From assembly GCF_030285665.1 (NCBI RefSeq), contig NZ_CP127295.1, forward strand, positions 2,046,001-2,110,000: a DNA stretch of 64,000 bases, read 5' to 3'. The notes below the pieces were generated by a model that worked only from the letters and a program-made list of their open reading frames with translations, had not been told where the DNA came from and did not search any database. The DNA comes from Amycolatopsis mongoliensis. GTDB lineage: Bacteria; Actinomycetota; Actinomycetes; Mycobacteriales; Pseudonocardiaceae. Shown piece after piece: positions 56,621-64,000 of the stretch (position 1 is its first letter; each line of letters begins with the position of its first letter). The translations under genes and the position numbers were made by a program.

Positions 56621-57363
56621 GAACCGACCTTCTTCTGCTCGACGTGCGCGTTGAGCGCCACCAGATCCGGGCGCGACCGCAGCAGCGCGACCACCGCCCG
56701 CCAGTCGCCGACGCCGTCGCCGAGTTCGCTCACCACCGCGGAAAGCAGTTCCCAGTCCTCCGTCGTGTCCAACGTCACCCGCAGGTCGTCGGCCGCGGGG
56801 CTCACCACGATTCCGGTGCACGAATAGCGCGAAGGGTCCGAATAGATGCCCGAGGTGACGTGCTCGCGGTCCGCCCCGGTGGCCGTCGAGACCTGCTCCA
56901 GCAGCACGGCAGCCCGCACCAGCTCGGCGTCGAAGCCGCGGGGCAGCGTCCGGACCAGCGTCGTGCTCACGTAGTCCAGCGACGGCTGGGCCCGCCAGAG
57001 CGACGCGAGCTGGCCGATCAGCGCCGGGTCCAGCAGCGGGCAGTCGGCGGTGAGCCTGATCACGGCGTCGGCGGGATACTCGCGCAGCGCCACCGCGAAC
57101 CGGCCGAGCACGTCGTCGAGGGGACCCCGGACCACCGCGGCGCCGCAGCGGGCCGCCTCCGCCGCGACATCGTCGTCCGAAGCGTCCGAAGACGTCGCGA
57201 CCACCACCTGGTCGACGCCGGGTGCGGCCGCCGCGGCCCGGACGACCCAGCCCAGCACACTGCGGCCGCCGAGCGGGCGCAGCACCTTGCCGGGGAGCCG
57301 GGTCGACGACGACCGGGCCTGGATGACGGCGTTGACCACGGGCGCTGCACGCATGGGTGACAT
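56617..57363 (-). CDS. SpsF-like cytidylyltransferase
   Basis: 248 residues. Nucleotidyltransferase N-terminus NAVIQARSSSTRLPGKVLRPLGG, then VVATSSDASDD, RLTADCPLLDP and EHVTSGIY. This is the SpsF/CMP-KDO-synthetase-like family (COG1861), unlike the classical PseF. In Bacillus sps operons SpsF accompanies PseG and PseI homologues, so it probably makes the CMP-nonulosonic acid here. The ATG at 57354 is an alternative start. Divergent from pseB, 41 bp away. Confidence 0.82.
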   Translation of the reverse strand: MSPMRAAPVVNAVIQARSSSTRLPGKVLRPLGGRSVLGWVVRAAAAAPGVDQVVVATSSDASDDDVAAEAARCGAAVVRGPLDDVLGRFAVALREYPADAVIRLTADCPLLDPALIGQLASLWRAQPSLDYVSTTLVRTLPRGFDAELVRAAVLLEQVSTATGADREHVTSGIYSDPSRYSCTGIVVSPAADDLRVTLDTTEDWELLSAVVSELGDGVGDWRAVVALLRSRPDLVALNAHVEQKKVGS

Positions 57364-57404
57364 GATGGCCGACGCACACCGTCACCCGAACGCGGAGGTC
57401 AACG

Positions 57405-58388
57405 ATGTCCGAGCTGGATGGCTCCAGCATCCTGCTCACCGGCGGGACCGGTTCCTTCGGCAAGGCGTTCATCGCGCACGCGCTGGCCGAGCTGAACCCG
57501 AGCCGGCTGGTCGTGCTCTCCCGCGACGAGCTGAAGCAGTACGAAACGCGCCAGCTGTTCGGCGACGACCCGCGCCTGCGCTGGTTCATCGGTGACATCC
57601 GCGACCGCCGCCGGCTCGAGCGCGCCATGCACGGCGTCGACTACGTCGTGCACGCCGCCGCGCTCAAGCAGGTCGACACCGGTGAGTACAACCCGTTCGA
57701 ATTCGTCCAGACCAACGTCATGGGCTCCCAGAACGTGATCGAGGCTTCGATCGACACGGGCGTCAAGAAGGTCGTCGCGCTGTCGACCGACAAGGCGTCC
57801 AGCCCGATCAACCTCTACGGCGCCACCAAGCTGTGCGCCGACCGGATGTTCATCAGCGGCAACCACTACGCGGCCGCGCACGTGACGCGCTTCTCCGTCG
57901 TCCGCTACGGCAACGTGATGGGCTCGCGCGGCAGCGTCATCCCGTTCTTCCGCAAGCTGGCCGAGCAGGGCGAGTCGCTGCCGATCACGCACAAGGACAT
58001 GACCCGGTTCTGGATCACGCTCCCCCAGGCCGTGCGGTTCGTCGTCGACTCCTTCGACCAGATGCACGGTGGCGAGCTGTACGTGCCGCGCATCCCGAGC
58101 ATGCGGCTGGTCGACCTGGCCCAGGCGATCGCGCCGGGCAGCGAGATGCACGAGGTCGGCATCCGCCCGGGCGAGAAGCTGCACGAGGAGATGATCGCCC
58201 CCGACGACGCGCGCCGGACGGTCCAGCTCAAGGACCGCTACGTCGTCCAGCCCCACCTCGCCGGCTGGGGCTTCCAGCCGCCGGCCGACGGCACGCCGAT
58301 GCCGGAGGGCTTCGCCTACCGCTCGGACACCAACGACCTCTGGCTGAACGGCGAGGAGCTGCGCGAACTGGTCGAGCAGCATGCCTGA
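57405..58388 (+). CDS. pseB: UDP-GlcNAc 4,6-dehydratase (inverting), PseB
   Basis: 327 residues. Extended SDR with TGGTGSFG (12-19), D129-K130 and YGATK (138-142). HAAALKQVD and NPFEFVQTNVMGSQN are PseB/FlaA1 hallmarks. First step of pseudaminic acid synthesis: removes water at C4-C6 and inverts C5. Overlaps pseC by 8 bp. Confidence 0.93.
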   Translation: MSELDGSSILLTGGTGSFGKAFIAHALAELNPSRLVVLSRDELKQYETRQLFGDDPRLRWFIGDIRDRRRLERAMHGVDYVVHAAALKQVDTGEYNPFEFVQTNVMGSQNVIEASIDTGVKKVVALSTDKASSPINLYGATKLCADRMFISGNHYAAAHVTRFSVVRYGNVMGSRGSVIPFFRKLAEQGESLPITHKDMTRFWITLPQAVRFVVDSFDQMHGGELYVPRIPSMRLVDLAQAIAPGSEMHEVGIRPGEKLHEEMIAPDDARRTVQLKDRYVVQPHLAGWGFQPPADGTPMPEGFAYRSDTNDLWLNGEELRELVEQHA

Positions 58389-59550
58389 GTCCGATGCCGC
58401 CTCCGCGGGAAAGAGTGCGTCGGCGGGCTTCCTCCCCTACGGACGCCAGTCCATCAGCGAAGAGGACATCCAGGCCGTCGTCGGCGTGCTGCGCGGTGAC
58501 TGGCTGACGACCGGCCCCGCGGTCCAGCAGTTCGAGAACGACCTCGCGGCGCACACCGGCGGGGCGCCCGCGGTGGCCGTCACCTCGGGTACGGCCGCCC
58601 TGCACGTCGCCTACGCGGCGGCCGGCATCAAGGCCGGTGACGAGGTCGTCGCGTCGCCGATGACGTTCGTCGCCACCGCCGCGACCGCCGCGCTGCACGG
58701 CGCGAAGGTGGTCTTCGCCGACGTCGAACCGGACACCGGGAACCTTTCGGTCGAGGCAGCCGCGGCCGCGGTGACCGACCGCACGAAGGTCGTCGCCGCC
58801 GTCGACTACGCCGGCCACCCGGCCGAGCTGGACGCGCTGGGCGAGGTCGCGCACAACGCGGGCGCGCTGCTCCTCGAGGACGCGGCGCACTCCGTCGGCG
58901 GCTCCTGGCAGGGCCGACCGGTGGGCTCGATCGCCGACCTGACGACGTTCTCCTTCTTCCCGACGAAGAACCTCACGACGGCCGAAGGCGGCGCCGTCGT
59001 CACGCCCGACGAGAACCTCCTGGACCGGGCGCGGAAGTTCCGCAACCACGGCCTGGTCCGCGACCGCGCCGAGCAGCGCTACCCGGACGAGGGCGGCTGG
59101 CACCAGGAGGTGCACGAGTTCGGCCTGAACTACCGCCTGCCGGACGTCCTGTGCGCGCTCGGCAGCAGCCAGCTCACCCGGCTCGCGGAGTTCAAGAAGC
59201 GCCGCGCCGAGATCCACGCCCGCTACAACGCGGCCCTGGCCGACCTCGACGGCGTGGCGACGCCGCCGAGCCGCCCGGGCGCCGACCCGGTGTGGCACCT
59301 CTACCCGCTGCGCGTGCTGGAGGGCCGCCGCAAGGCGCTGTTCGAGCACCTGCGCGGGGTCGGCATCGGCGTCCAGGTGAACTACATCCCGGCGTACTGG
59401 CACCCGGTGTTCGAGGACCTCGGCTACCGGCGCGGGCTCTGCCCGAACGCCGAGGCGTACTACGAGCAGGAGCTCTCGCTGCCGCTGTTCCCGTCGCTGA
59501 CGGACGCCGACGTCGACCGCGTCGTCGACGCCGTGCACGCGTTCTTCTAG
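58381..59550 (+). CDS. pseC: PseC aminotransferase (DegT/DnrJ/EryC1 family)
   Basis: 389 residues. PYGRQSISEEDIQAVVGVLRGDWLTTGP at the N-terminus, VTSGTAALH, EDAAHSVGG, and SFFPTKNLTTAEGG with PLP Lys196. Transfers the C4 amino group in the second step after PseB. The stop overlaps that of convergent pseI by 4 bp. Confidence 0.93.
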   Translation: MPESDAASAGKSASAGFLPYGRQSISEEDIQAVVGVLRGDWLTTGPAVQQFENDLAAHTGGAPAVAVTSGTAALHVAYAAAGIKAGDEVVASPMTFVATAATAALHGAKVVFADVEPDTGNLSVEAAAAAVTDRTKVVAAVDYAGHPAELDALGEVAHNAGALLLEDAAHSVGGSWQGRPVGSIADLTTFSFFPTKNLTTAEGGAVVTPDENLLDRARKFRNHGLVRDRAEQRYPDEGGWHQEVHEFGLNYRLPDVLCALGSSQLTRLAEFKKRRAEIHARYNAALADLDGVATPPSRPGADPVWHLYPLRVLEGRRKALFEHLRGVGIGVQVNYIPAYWHPVFEDLGYRRGLCPNAEAYYEQELSLPLFPSLTDADVDRVVDAVHAFF

Positions 59551-60596
59551 ATCAGGTCCCAGGTCAGGGGCGTGCCCTTCGCGGCGTCGACGCGGAAGGT
59601 GCGCCCCACGACCTTGGTGATCTCGGCCGGGGCCAGGCCGCCGGCGGGCCGGATCGACCGGACGTTCGCCGGCGTCACCTCGTCGCCCGCACGCACGTCC
59701 TCGACGACGTAGAGGGACCGGCGCAGCCGCAGGCCCTCCTTCTCGCTCTCCCGCGGGCCCAGCACCGGCTCACCCAGCGCTTCCCAGGCCCGGTGCGTCT
59801 CGGTGACCAGCGCGGCCAGTTCGGCGGGCTCCAGCGAGAACTCGGAGTCGACGCCGCCGTCGGCCCTGGCCAGCGTGACGTGCTTCTCGATGGCCACCGC
59901 GCCCAGCGCGACGGCCGCGACCGGCGCCCCGATGCCCGGCGTGTGGTCGGACAGGCCCACCAGCGTCTGCGTGAGGCCGGCCAGCAGCGGCAGGCCGCGC
60001 AGGTTGCTCTCGGACGGCGACGCCGGGTAGCTCGCCGTGCATCCGAGCACGATCAGCTGGTCGTTGCCCGCGGCCCGCGCGGTGCGCACCGCGGCGTCGA
60101 TCTCCGCGACGTTCGCCATGCCGGTGGAGATGACCAGCGGCTTCCCCGTGCGAGCGCACAGCTCGACCAGCGGCAGGTCGACGATCTCGGACGACGCGAT
60201 CTTGTACGCCGGCGCGTCCAGGGACTCCAGCAGCTCGACCGCGGTCGGGTCGAAGGGGCTGGAGAAGATCTCCAGACCGCGAGCCCGGGCGCGTTCGAAG
60301 AGCGGCTCGTGCCAGTCCCAGGGCGTGTGGGCCTTTTCGTACAGTTTGTACAGGTTTTCCCCGCCCCAAAGGGAGTGCGAGTCCCCGATGCGGAACGCCG
60401 GGGTGTCGACGTCGATGGTGATCGTGTCCGGGCGGTAGGTCTGCAGCTTGACCGCCTGCGCGCCGGTCTCCGCGATCGCGTCGATGATCTGCAGCGCCCG
60501 GTCGAGGTCGCCGTTGTGGTTGCCGGACATCTCGGCGATCACGAACGGCGCGTGGCCCGGACCGATCAGGTGCGCGCCGAACCGGATGTCGTGCAT
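59547..60596 (-). CDS. pseI: Pseudaminic acid synthase, PseI
   Basis: 349 residues. NeuB-family TIM barrel: FVIAEMSGNHNGDLDRALQII, AVKLQTYRPDTITID, EIFSSPFDPTAVELLE, YKIASSEIVDLPLVE, IEKHVTLARADGGVDSEFSLEP, with a C-terminal antifreeze/SAF domain (about 285-345, RSLYVVEDVRAGDEV). Condenses phosphoenolpyruvate with the 6-deoxy-altrose derivative to give the nine-carbon acid. Transcribed with the GNAT gene. Confidence 0.93.
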   Translation of the reverse strand: MHDIRFGAHLIGPGHAPFVIAEMSGNHNGDLDRALQIIDAIAETGAQAVKLQTYRPDTITIDVDTPAFRIGDSHSLWGGENLYKLYEKAHTPWDWHEPLFERARARGLEIFSSPFDPTAVELLESLDAPAYKIASSEIVDLPLVELCARTGKPLVISTGMANVAEIDAAVRTARAAGNDQLIVLGCTASYPASPSESNLRGLPLLAGLTQTLVGLSDHTPGIGAPVAAVALGAVAIEKHVTLARADGGVDSEFSLEPAELAALVTETHRAWEALGEPVLGPRESEKEGLRLRRSLYVVEDVRAGDEVTPANVRSIRPAGGLAPAEITKVVGRTFRVDAAKGTPLTWDLI

Positions 60597-60622
60597 GGTG
60601 CCTCCCCGGGGTGGACTGCGGG

Positions 60623-61075
60623 TCAGCTCAGAGTCTTGCGCAGCTGCCGGAAGCCGCTGACGGCAGGCGCGGCTTCGGTGTAGCCGGCGTGGTCGAACAG
60701 CTTCGCCGACGCGGCGTTGTCCTGGTGGACGGCGGCGATCACGACCCGGATTCCGAGGCGCTCCCGCGCCGCCCGCTCCCCCTCGGCGAGCACCGCGCCG
60801 GAGCGGCCACGGCCGCGGTGCTCCGGCGCGAGGGTGATGCTGACCTCCCAGCCGTCGCCGTCCCGGCGGTCGAAGCGGACGGTGCCCACCGGCGCGTCCT
60901 CGTGCTCCACGACGAGCAGCAGCCGGTCGGGGTCGGCGAGCACTCCGCGCAGCCAGGCGAGGTGCTCGTCCAGGGAGACCACCGCCGTCGACCGCGACGA
61001 CCGGCGGGTCCGCGGGTCGTTGCGCCAGCCCAGCAGCAGCTCGGCGTCGGCGTCGGTGGCCTCCCGGGCGCGCAA
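60623..61075 (-). CDS. pseH: GNAT acetyltransferase, probable PseH
   Basis: 150 residues from a TTG. GNAT fold: LLGWRNDPRTRR, VGTVRFDRRDG, acetyl-CoA loop LAPEHRGRGRSGAVL, and AAVHQDNAASAKLFDHAGY. Position between pseI and the coiled-coil gene suggests the N4-acetylation step. The start is weak (TTG, one base after the previous stop), and another start inside the upstream gene cannot be excluded. Confidence 0.75.
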   Translation of the reverse strand: MRAREATDADAELLLGWRNDPRTRRSSRSTAVVSLDEHLAWLRGVLADPDRLLLVVEHEDAPVGTVRFDRRDGDGWEVSITLAPEHRGRGRSGAVLAEGERAARERLGIRVVIAAVHQDNAASAKLFDHAGYTEAAPAVSGFRQLRKTLS

Positions 61076-61076
61076 G

Positions 61077-61511
61077 CTACTGGGCGACGGGCTGCTCGGC
61101 CCGCTCCTCGACGCGGCGGAGCCGGTCCTCGTAGCGGGAGATGCCGGCGAGCCGGACGCGGATCTGGGCGTGCTGGCGCTGGATCTCCTCGATCAGCGTG
61201 CGGGCCTCGGCGTTCTGGGCGCTGTCGGTGCTGGGCACCAGCGCCATCGACTCGCGCAGCGTCTCCAGCCGGCCTTCCTGCGCGGCCACGTGCGGGATCA
61301 GGCGGTCGAGCTCGGCGCGGGTCCAGCGCAGGTCGCCGCGAGCCTGCTCGAGGTTGTGCTCGGCGTTGTCCAGCCGGCGCCGGTGGTCGGCGGTGGCGTG
61401 CTCGAGGTTGTTGACGCGCTCGGCCAGGCCGCGGGTGCGGTCGTCGACCCGGAAGTCGATGAGCCGGGCGATCCGGTCGACGAGGCCTCTGCCGAGTTTC
61501 TGCACTGCCAT
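61077..61511 (-). CDS. Coiled-coil protein of the nonulosonic acid cluster
   Basis: 144 residues, almost all helical, with heptad repeats from about 30 to 140 (LAERVNNLEHATADHRRRLDNAEHNLEQARGDL and on). No known domain. GGACC/AAGG precedes the ATG. Located between the GT29-like gene and pseH in one direction. Coiled-coil proteins of this size sometimes pair with surface-polymer machinery; here the role is unknown. Confidence 0.7.
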   Translation of the reverse strand: MAVQKLGRGLVDRIARLIDFRVDDRTRGLAERVNNLEHATADHRRRLDNAEHNLEQARGDLRWTRAELDRLIPHVAAQEGRLETLRESMALVPSTDSAQNAEARTLIEEIQRQHAQIRVRLAGISRYEDRLRRVEERAEQPVAQ

Positions 61512-61542
61512 GGGTGGTCCTTAAGTCGGTGGGGACGCGCGT

Positions 61543-62199
61543 CTAGCGCAGGAGAGTGGTGTCACCGGTCTTGGTCCAGGACTCCAGCAGCCGCCCTTCG
61601 GCGGCGATCTGGTGTTCCGGGCCGACGATGCAGGAGTCACCGGCGGCGTGCTCCCACGAGGTCTGGTCCGGGTTGTCGATGAACGAGAACCCGGTGAGCA
61701 CGAGCTGGGCGGTCGGGAACGACGTCCGCGCGATCCAGGCGGCCAGCGTGCCGGTGGTCGACCACGTCGGCTCGTCGCGGGTCGGCAGGCCCAGCGCGTC
61801 CGACAACGGCAGCACCACCTCGCGGTTCGACACCGGGACCGCACCGAGGTCGGCGGGCCACCAGCCCGGCACGTCCTCCGGCTCCCAGTGCATCCGGCCG
61901 GGCTCGACCAGCAGGTAGAGCCGTTTCCGGTAGTCCTGGAAGACGTACGGGGTGGCACGGATCGCCCGGTTGAACACCACGACGTGCGTCCGGGAGCCGA
62001 CGACCTCCTCGCCCGGCTTGTCGACGACGAAGCCGTTGACGCGGATCACGAGGTCGCACGCGTCGATCGCCTTCGCGCGCTGGGGGTCGGGTGGGAGCGG
62101 CTGGTTTCCGACGACGGCCACCGAACGGGGGTCCGGCCGGTCGGCGTAGGCCGCGAGCAGGTTGACCATCAAGCTCGCCGCGCCGAGAGCAGCAGTCAT
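61543..62199 (-). CDS. GT29 sialyltransferase-like protein
   Basis: 218 residues. Has features of the sialyltransferase motifs of family GT29: an L-like motif (VAVVGN, 27-32; IDACDLVIRVNGF, 45-57; VGSRTHVVVFNRA), an S-like motif (TWSTTGTLAAWIA), and a VS-like His-Glu pair in GPEHQIAAEGRLLESW near the C-terminus. GT29 enzymes use CMP-nonulosonic acids, which fits its cluster. The N-terminal start is unclear (GTG at 62229 or ATG at 62169 are options). Assignment is a motif reading, not a search. Confidence 0.6.
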   Translation of the reverse strand: MTAALGAASLMVNLLAAYADRPDPRSVAVVGNQPLPPDPQRAKAIDACDLVIRVNGFVVDKPGEEVVGSRTHVVVFNRAIRATPYVFQDYRKRLYLLVEPGRMHWEPEDVPGWWPADLGAVPVSNREVVLPLSDALGLPTRDEPTWSTTGTLAAWIARTSFPTAQLVLTGFSFIDNPDQTSWEHAAGDSCIVGPEHQIAAEGRLLESWTKTGDTTLLR

Positions 62200-62313
62200 A
62201 AGCCGAGAAAGTACCAGCACGCAGGACACACCCCGCCGCGTAGCGGTCCCTAACCTCTACCACACGGGCGGGGTGGGCCGAACGCCGCTCATCCCATCGG
62301 TACCCTCGTCCAC

Positions 62314-63267
62314 GTGCATGCCACCAGCACGGTTCAGGCCGCGAACTCACCCGTAGCGACGTCGGTGCCCCCGCCGTCGGACAGCAAGACGTTCGCGCGC
62401 GCCTTCGCCGACATCAAGGCCGGTTTCTCCGCCCGCGAGCTGTGGGGTCACCTCGGCTGGCAGGACATCAAGCAGCGGTACCGCCGGTCGGTGATCGGGC
62501 CGTTCTGGATCACCATCAGCCAGGCGGTCATCGCCCTCGGGCTCGGGCTGCTGTACTCGCAGCTGTTCAACTCGCCGATCCAGGTGTTCCTGCCCTACCT
62601 GAGCACCGGTTTCATCCTCTGGGGCTTCATCAGCGGCTGCCTCGCCGAGGGCATGGAGACGTTCATCGCCAACGAGGGGCTGATCAAGCAGCTCCCGGCG
62701 CCGCTGAGCGTCTACATGCTGCGCACGGTGTGGCGGCAGTCGCTGCTGCTGGCGCACAACATGATCGTCTACGTCGTGATCCTCGTGATCTTCTTCTCGG
62801 CGCTGGACAACAAGTACTCGCTGGGCTCGCCGGACGGCATCTGCCACCCGAACCTGTACTGCCACCCGGGTCTGAGCTGGAACATCCTGCTCGCCATCCC
62901 CGGCTTCTTCCTGCTCGCGCTGAACGCGGGCTGGGTGACGCTGCTGCTGGGCATCATCTCGACCCGCTTCCGCGACATCCCGCAGGTCATCAACTCGCTG
63001 ATCCAGCTGCTGTTCTACGGCACGCCGATCGTCTGGCCGGTCGACCAGCTGCTGTCCGGCGGGACGCGCTCGGGTATCTCGTGGGTGTTGCCGATCATCC
63101 AGGCGAACCCGCTCTACCACTTCATGCAGGTGGTCCGGGCGCCGCTGATCGGCCAGCAGTTCACGCCGGGCAACTGGATCGTGGTCGGCTCCATCACCAT
63201 CGTCGGCTGGGCGCTCGCGCTCGTCGCGATGCGCAACTACCGTGCCCGCGTCTCCTACTGGGTGTGA
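62314..63267 (+). CDS. Galactan/polysaccharide ABC exporter permease, Wzm-type
   Basis: 317 residues from a GTG. ABC-2 exporter permease: a cytoplasmic amphipathic start (DSKTFARAFADIKAGFSARELWGHLGWQDIKQRYRRSVIGPFWI), six membrane segments from about 75, and FYGTPIVWPVDQLL. Corresponds to Rv3783 (RfbD), the permease that exports lipid-linked galactan in mycobacteria. Start of a transcript with the ATPase gene 5 bases further on. Confidence 0.88.
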   Translation: MHATSTVQAANSPVATSVPPPSDSKTFARAFADIKAGFSARELWGHLGWQDIKQRYRRSVIGPFWITISQAVIALGLGLLYSQLFNSPIQVFLPYLSTGFILWGFISGCLAEGMETFIANEGLIKQLPAPLSVYMLRTVWRQSLLLAHNMIVYVVILVIFFSALDNKYSLGSPDGICHPNLYCHPGLSWNILLAIPGFFLLALNAGWVTLLLGIISTRFRDIPQVINSLIQLLFYGTPIVWPVDQLLSGGTRSGISWVLPIIQANPLYHFMQVVRAPLIGQQFTPGNWIVVGSITIVGWALALVAMRNYRARVSYWV

Positions 63268-63272
63268 CAAAC

Positions 63273-64000
63273 ATGGTCAGCATTGACGTCCAGAACGCCT
63301 ACGTCGACTTCCCGATCTTCGACGCCAAGACCCGGTCGATGAAGAAGAAGGTCCTCGGCAAGGTCGGCGGCAAGATCGGTACCGACACCAAGGTGCCGAT
63401 CATCGAGGCCCTGCACGACGTGACCTTGAACCTCCGCGAAGGTGACCGGGTCGGCCTGGTCGGGCACAACGGCGCGGGCAAGTCCACGCTGCTGCGGCTG
63501 CTCGCCGGGATCTACGAGCCGACCCGCGGTTCCTCGCGGATCCACGGGAAGATCGCGCCGGTCTTCGACCTCGGCATCGGCATGGACCCGGAGATCTCGG
63601 GCGAGGAGAACATCATCATCCGCGGCCTCTTCCTCGGCATGAGCGCCAAGGAGATGGAGAAGCGGGTCGACGACATCGCGGAGTTCACCGAGCTCGGCGA
63701 CTACCTGCAGATGCCGCTGCGGACGTACTCGACCGGCATGCGCGTGCGGCTCGCGCTGGGTGTCGTCACCTCGATCGACCCCGAGATCCTGATCCTCGAC
63801 GAGGGCATCGGCGCGGTCGACGCGGCGTTCCTCAACAAGGCGCGCGACCGCCTCAAGGACCTGGTCAAGCGCTCGGGCATCCTGGTGTTCGCCAGCCACG
63901 CCGACGAGTTCCTCTTCGAGCTCTGCGACTCGGCGCTCTGGATGGACGAAGGGCACATCAAGCAGCAGGGCTCGCTGCGGGACGTCCTCACCGGGTACAA
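63273..64000 (+). CDS. Galactan/polysaccharide ABC exporter ATPase, Wzt-type (cut by window edge)
   Basis: 242 residues are visible; the gene runs beyond the window. Walker A GHNGAGKST, YSTGMRVRLALG signature (lacking the LSGGQ form, typical for this family), ILDEGIGAVD Walker B, and SHADEF switch region. Resembles Rv3781 (RfbE). In mycobacteria the galactofuranosyltransferase gene glfT1 is nearby; it would be expected to the right of the window. Confidence 0.88.
   Translation, partial: MVSIDVQNAYVDFPIFDAKTRSMKKKVLGKVGGKIGTDTKVPIIEALHDVTLNLREGDRVGLVGHNGAGKSTLLRLLAGIYEPTRGSSRIHGKIAPVFDLGIGMDPEISGEENIIIRGLFLGMSAKEMEKRVDDIAEFTELGDYLQMPLRTYSTGMRVRLALGVVTSIDPEILILDEGIGAVDAAFLNKARDRLKDLVKRSGILVFASHADEFLFELCDSALWMDEGHIKQQGSLRDVLTGY

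Overview
The window is chromosomal DNA from a high-G+C actinomycete. The best fit is the Pseudonocardiaceae, probably Amycolatopsis. This rests on the codon use (nearly all third positions G or C), an SsgA-like sporulation protein, the proteasome activator Bpa, a mycobacterial-type galactan exporter, DasR-type operators in front of chitinases, and intergenic repeat families whose translations (APNATLGA-like) recur, as I remember it, in Amycolatopsis genomes. Genus placement is inference.

Layout. 1-7.7 kb is the maturation half of a [NiFe]-hydrogenase locus. It holds the end of a DUF6084 gene, an unnamed conserved gene, the endopeptidase, a 34-residue membrane peptide, hypC-D-E-A-B and a convergent hypF. 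The structural subunits must lie to the left. 7.7-10.1 kb has a LysR regulator divergent from a dialkylglycine decarboxylase (dgdA). 10.9-14.1 kb holds two translationally coupled secreted GH18 chitinases with almost identical CBM2 domains, behind two DasR-like sites. tRNA-Arg and tRNA-Ser follow at 14.85-15.06 kb.

15-35 kb is a mixed stretch. It contains an MprF/LysX-like protein without a LysRS half, a hydrolase plus acetoacetyl-CoA synthetase, the aminotransferase Pat, a TauE-type permease, a GntR regulator next to a methyltransferase, a membrane adenylate cyclase, a KAS III enzyme, an Lrp regulator, a MarR-monooxygenase-MFS cassette, SsgA, a streptogrisin-type protease and a large LuxR-family ATPase. 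An 84-bp tandem repeat array follows at 35.1-35.4 kb. 35.5-50.9 kb has secreted proteases (G1, trypsin-like, M28, YpfJ), a NitT/TauT-type ABC transporter divergent from a CitAB-like two-component system, and a tRNA-Ser.

51-64 kb matches the order of the Mycobacterium tuberculosis Rv3777-Rv3783 neighbourhood (from memory): quinone oxidoreductase, a class V aminotransferase homologue, Bpa, then the galactan ABC exporter. Between Bpa and the exporter lies a block of genes for an activated nonulosonic (pseudaminic-type) sugar: pseB, pseC, pseI, a GNAT acetyltransferase, pseG, an SpsF-like cytidylyltransferase, a coiled-coil protein and a protein with GT29 sialyltransferase-like motifs. I read this as a candidate pathway that decorates a cell-envelope polymer. 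It is the most interesting part of the window.

Recurrent themes are convergent genes whose 3' ends overlap, perfect hairpins at the other convergent junctions, and mosaic intergenic repeats. Several proteins belong to well-known enzyme families but lack a signature residue: a class V aminotransferase without its PLP lysine, a dienelactone hydrolase with Asp for Cys, an Ldh-family protein without the usual His, and a LuxR-family ATPase with Arg for the P-loop Lys.
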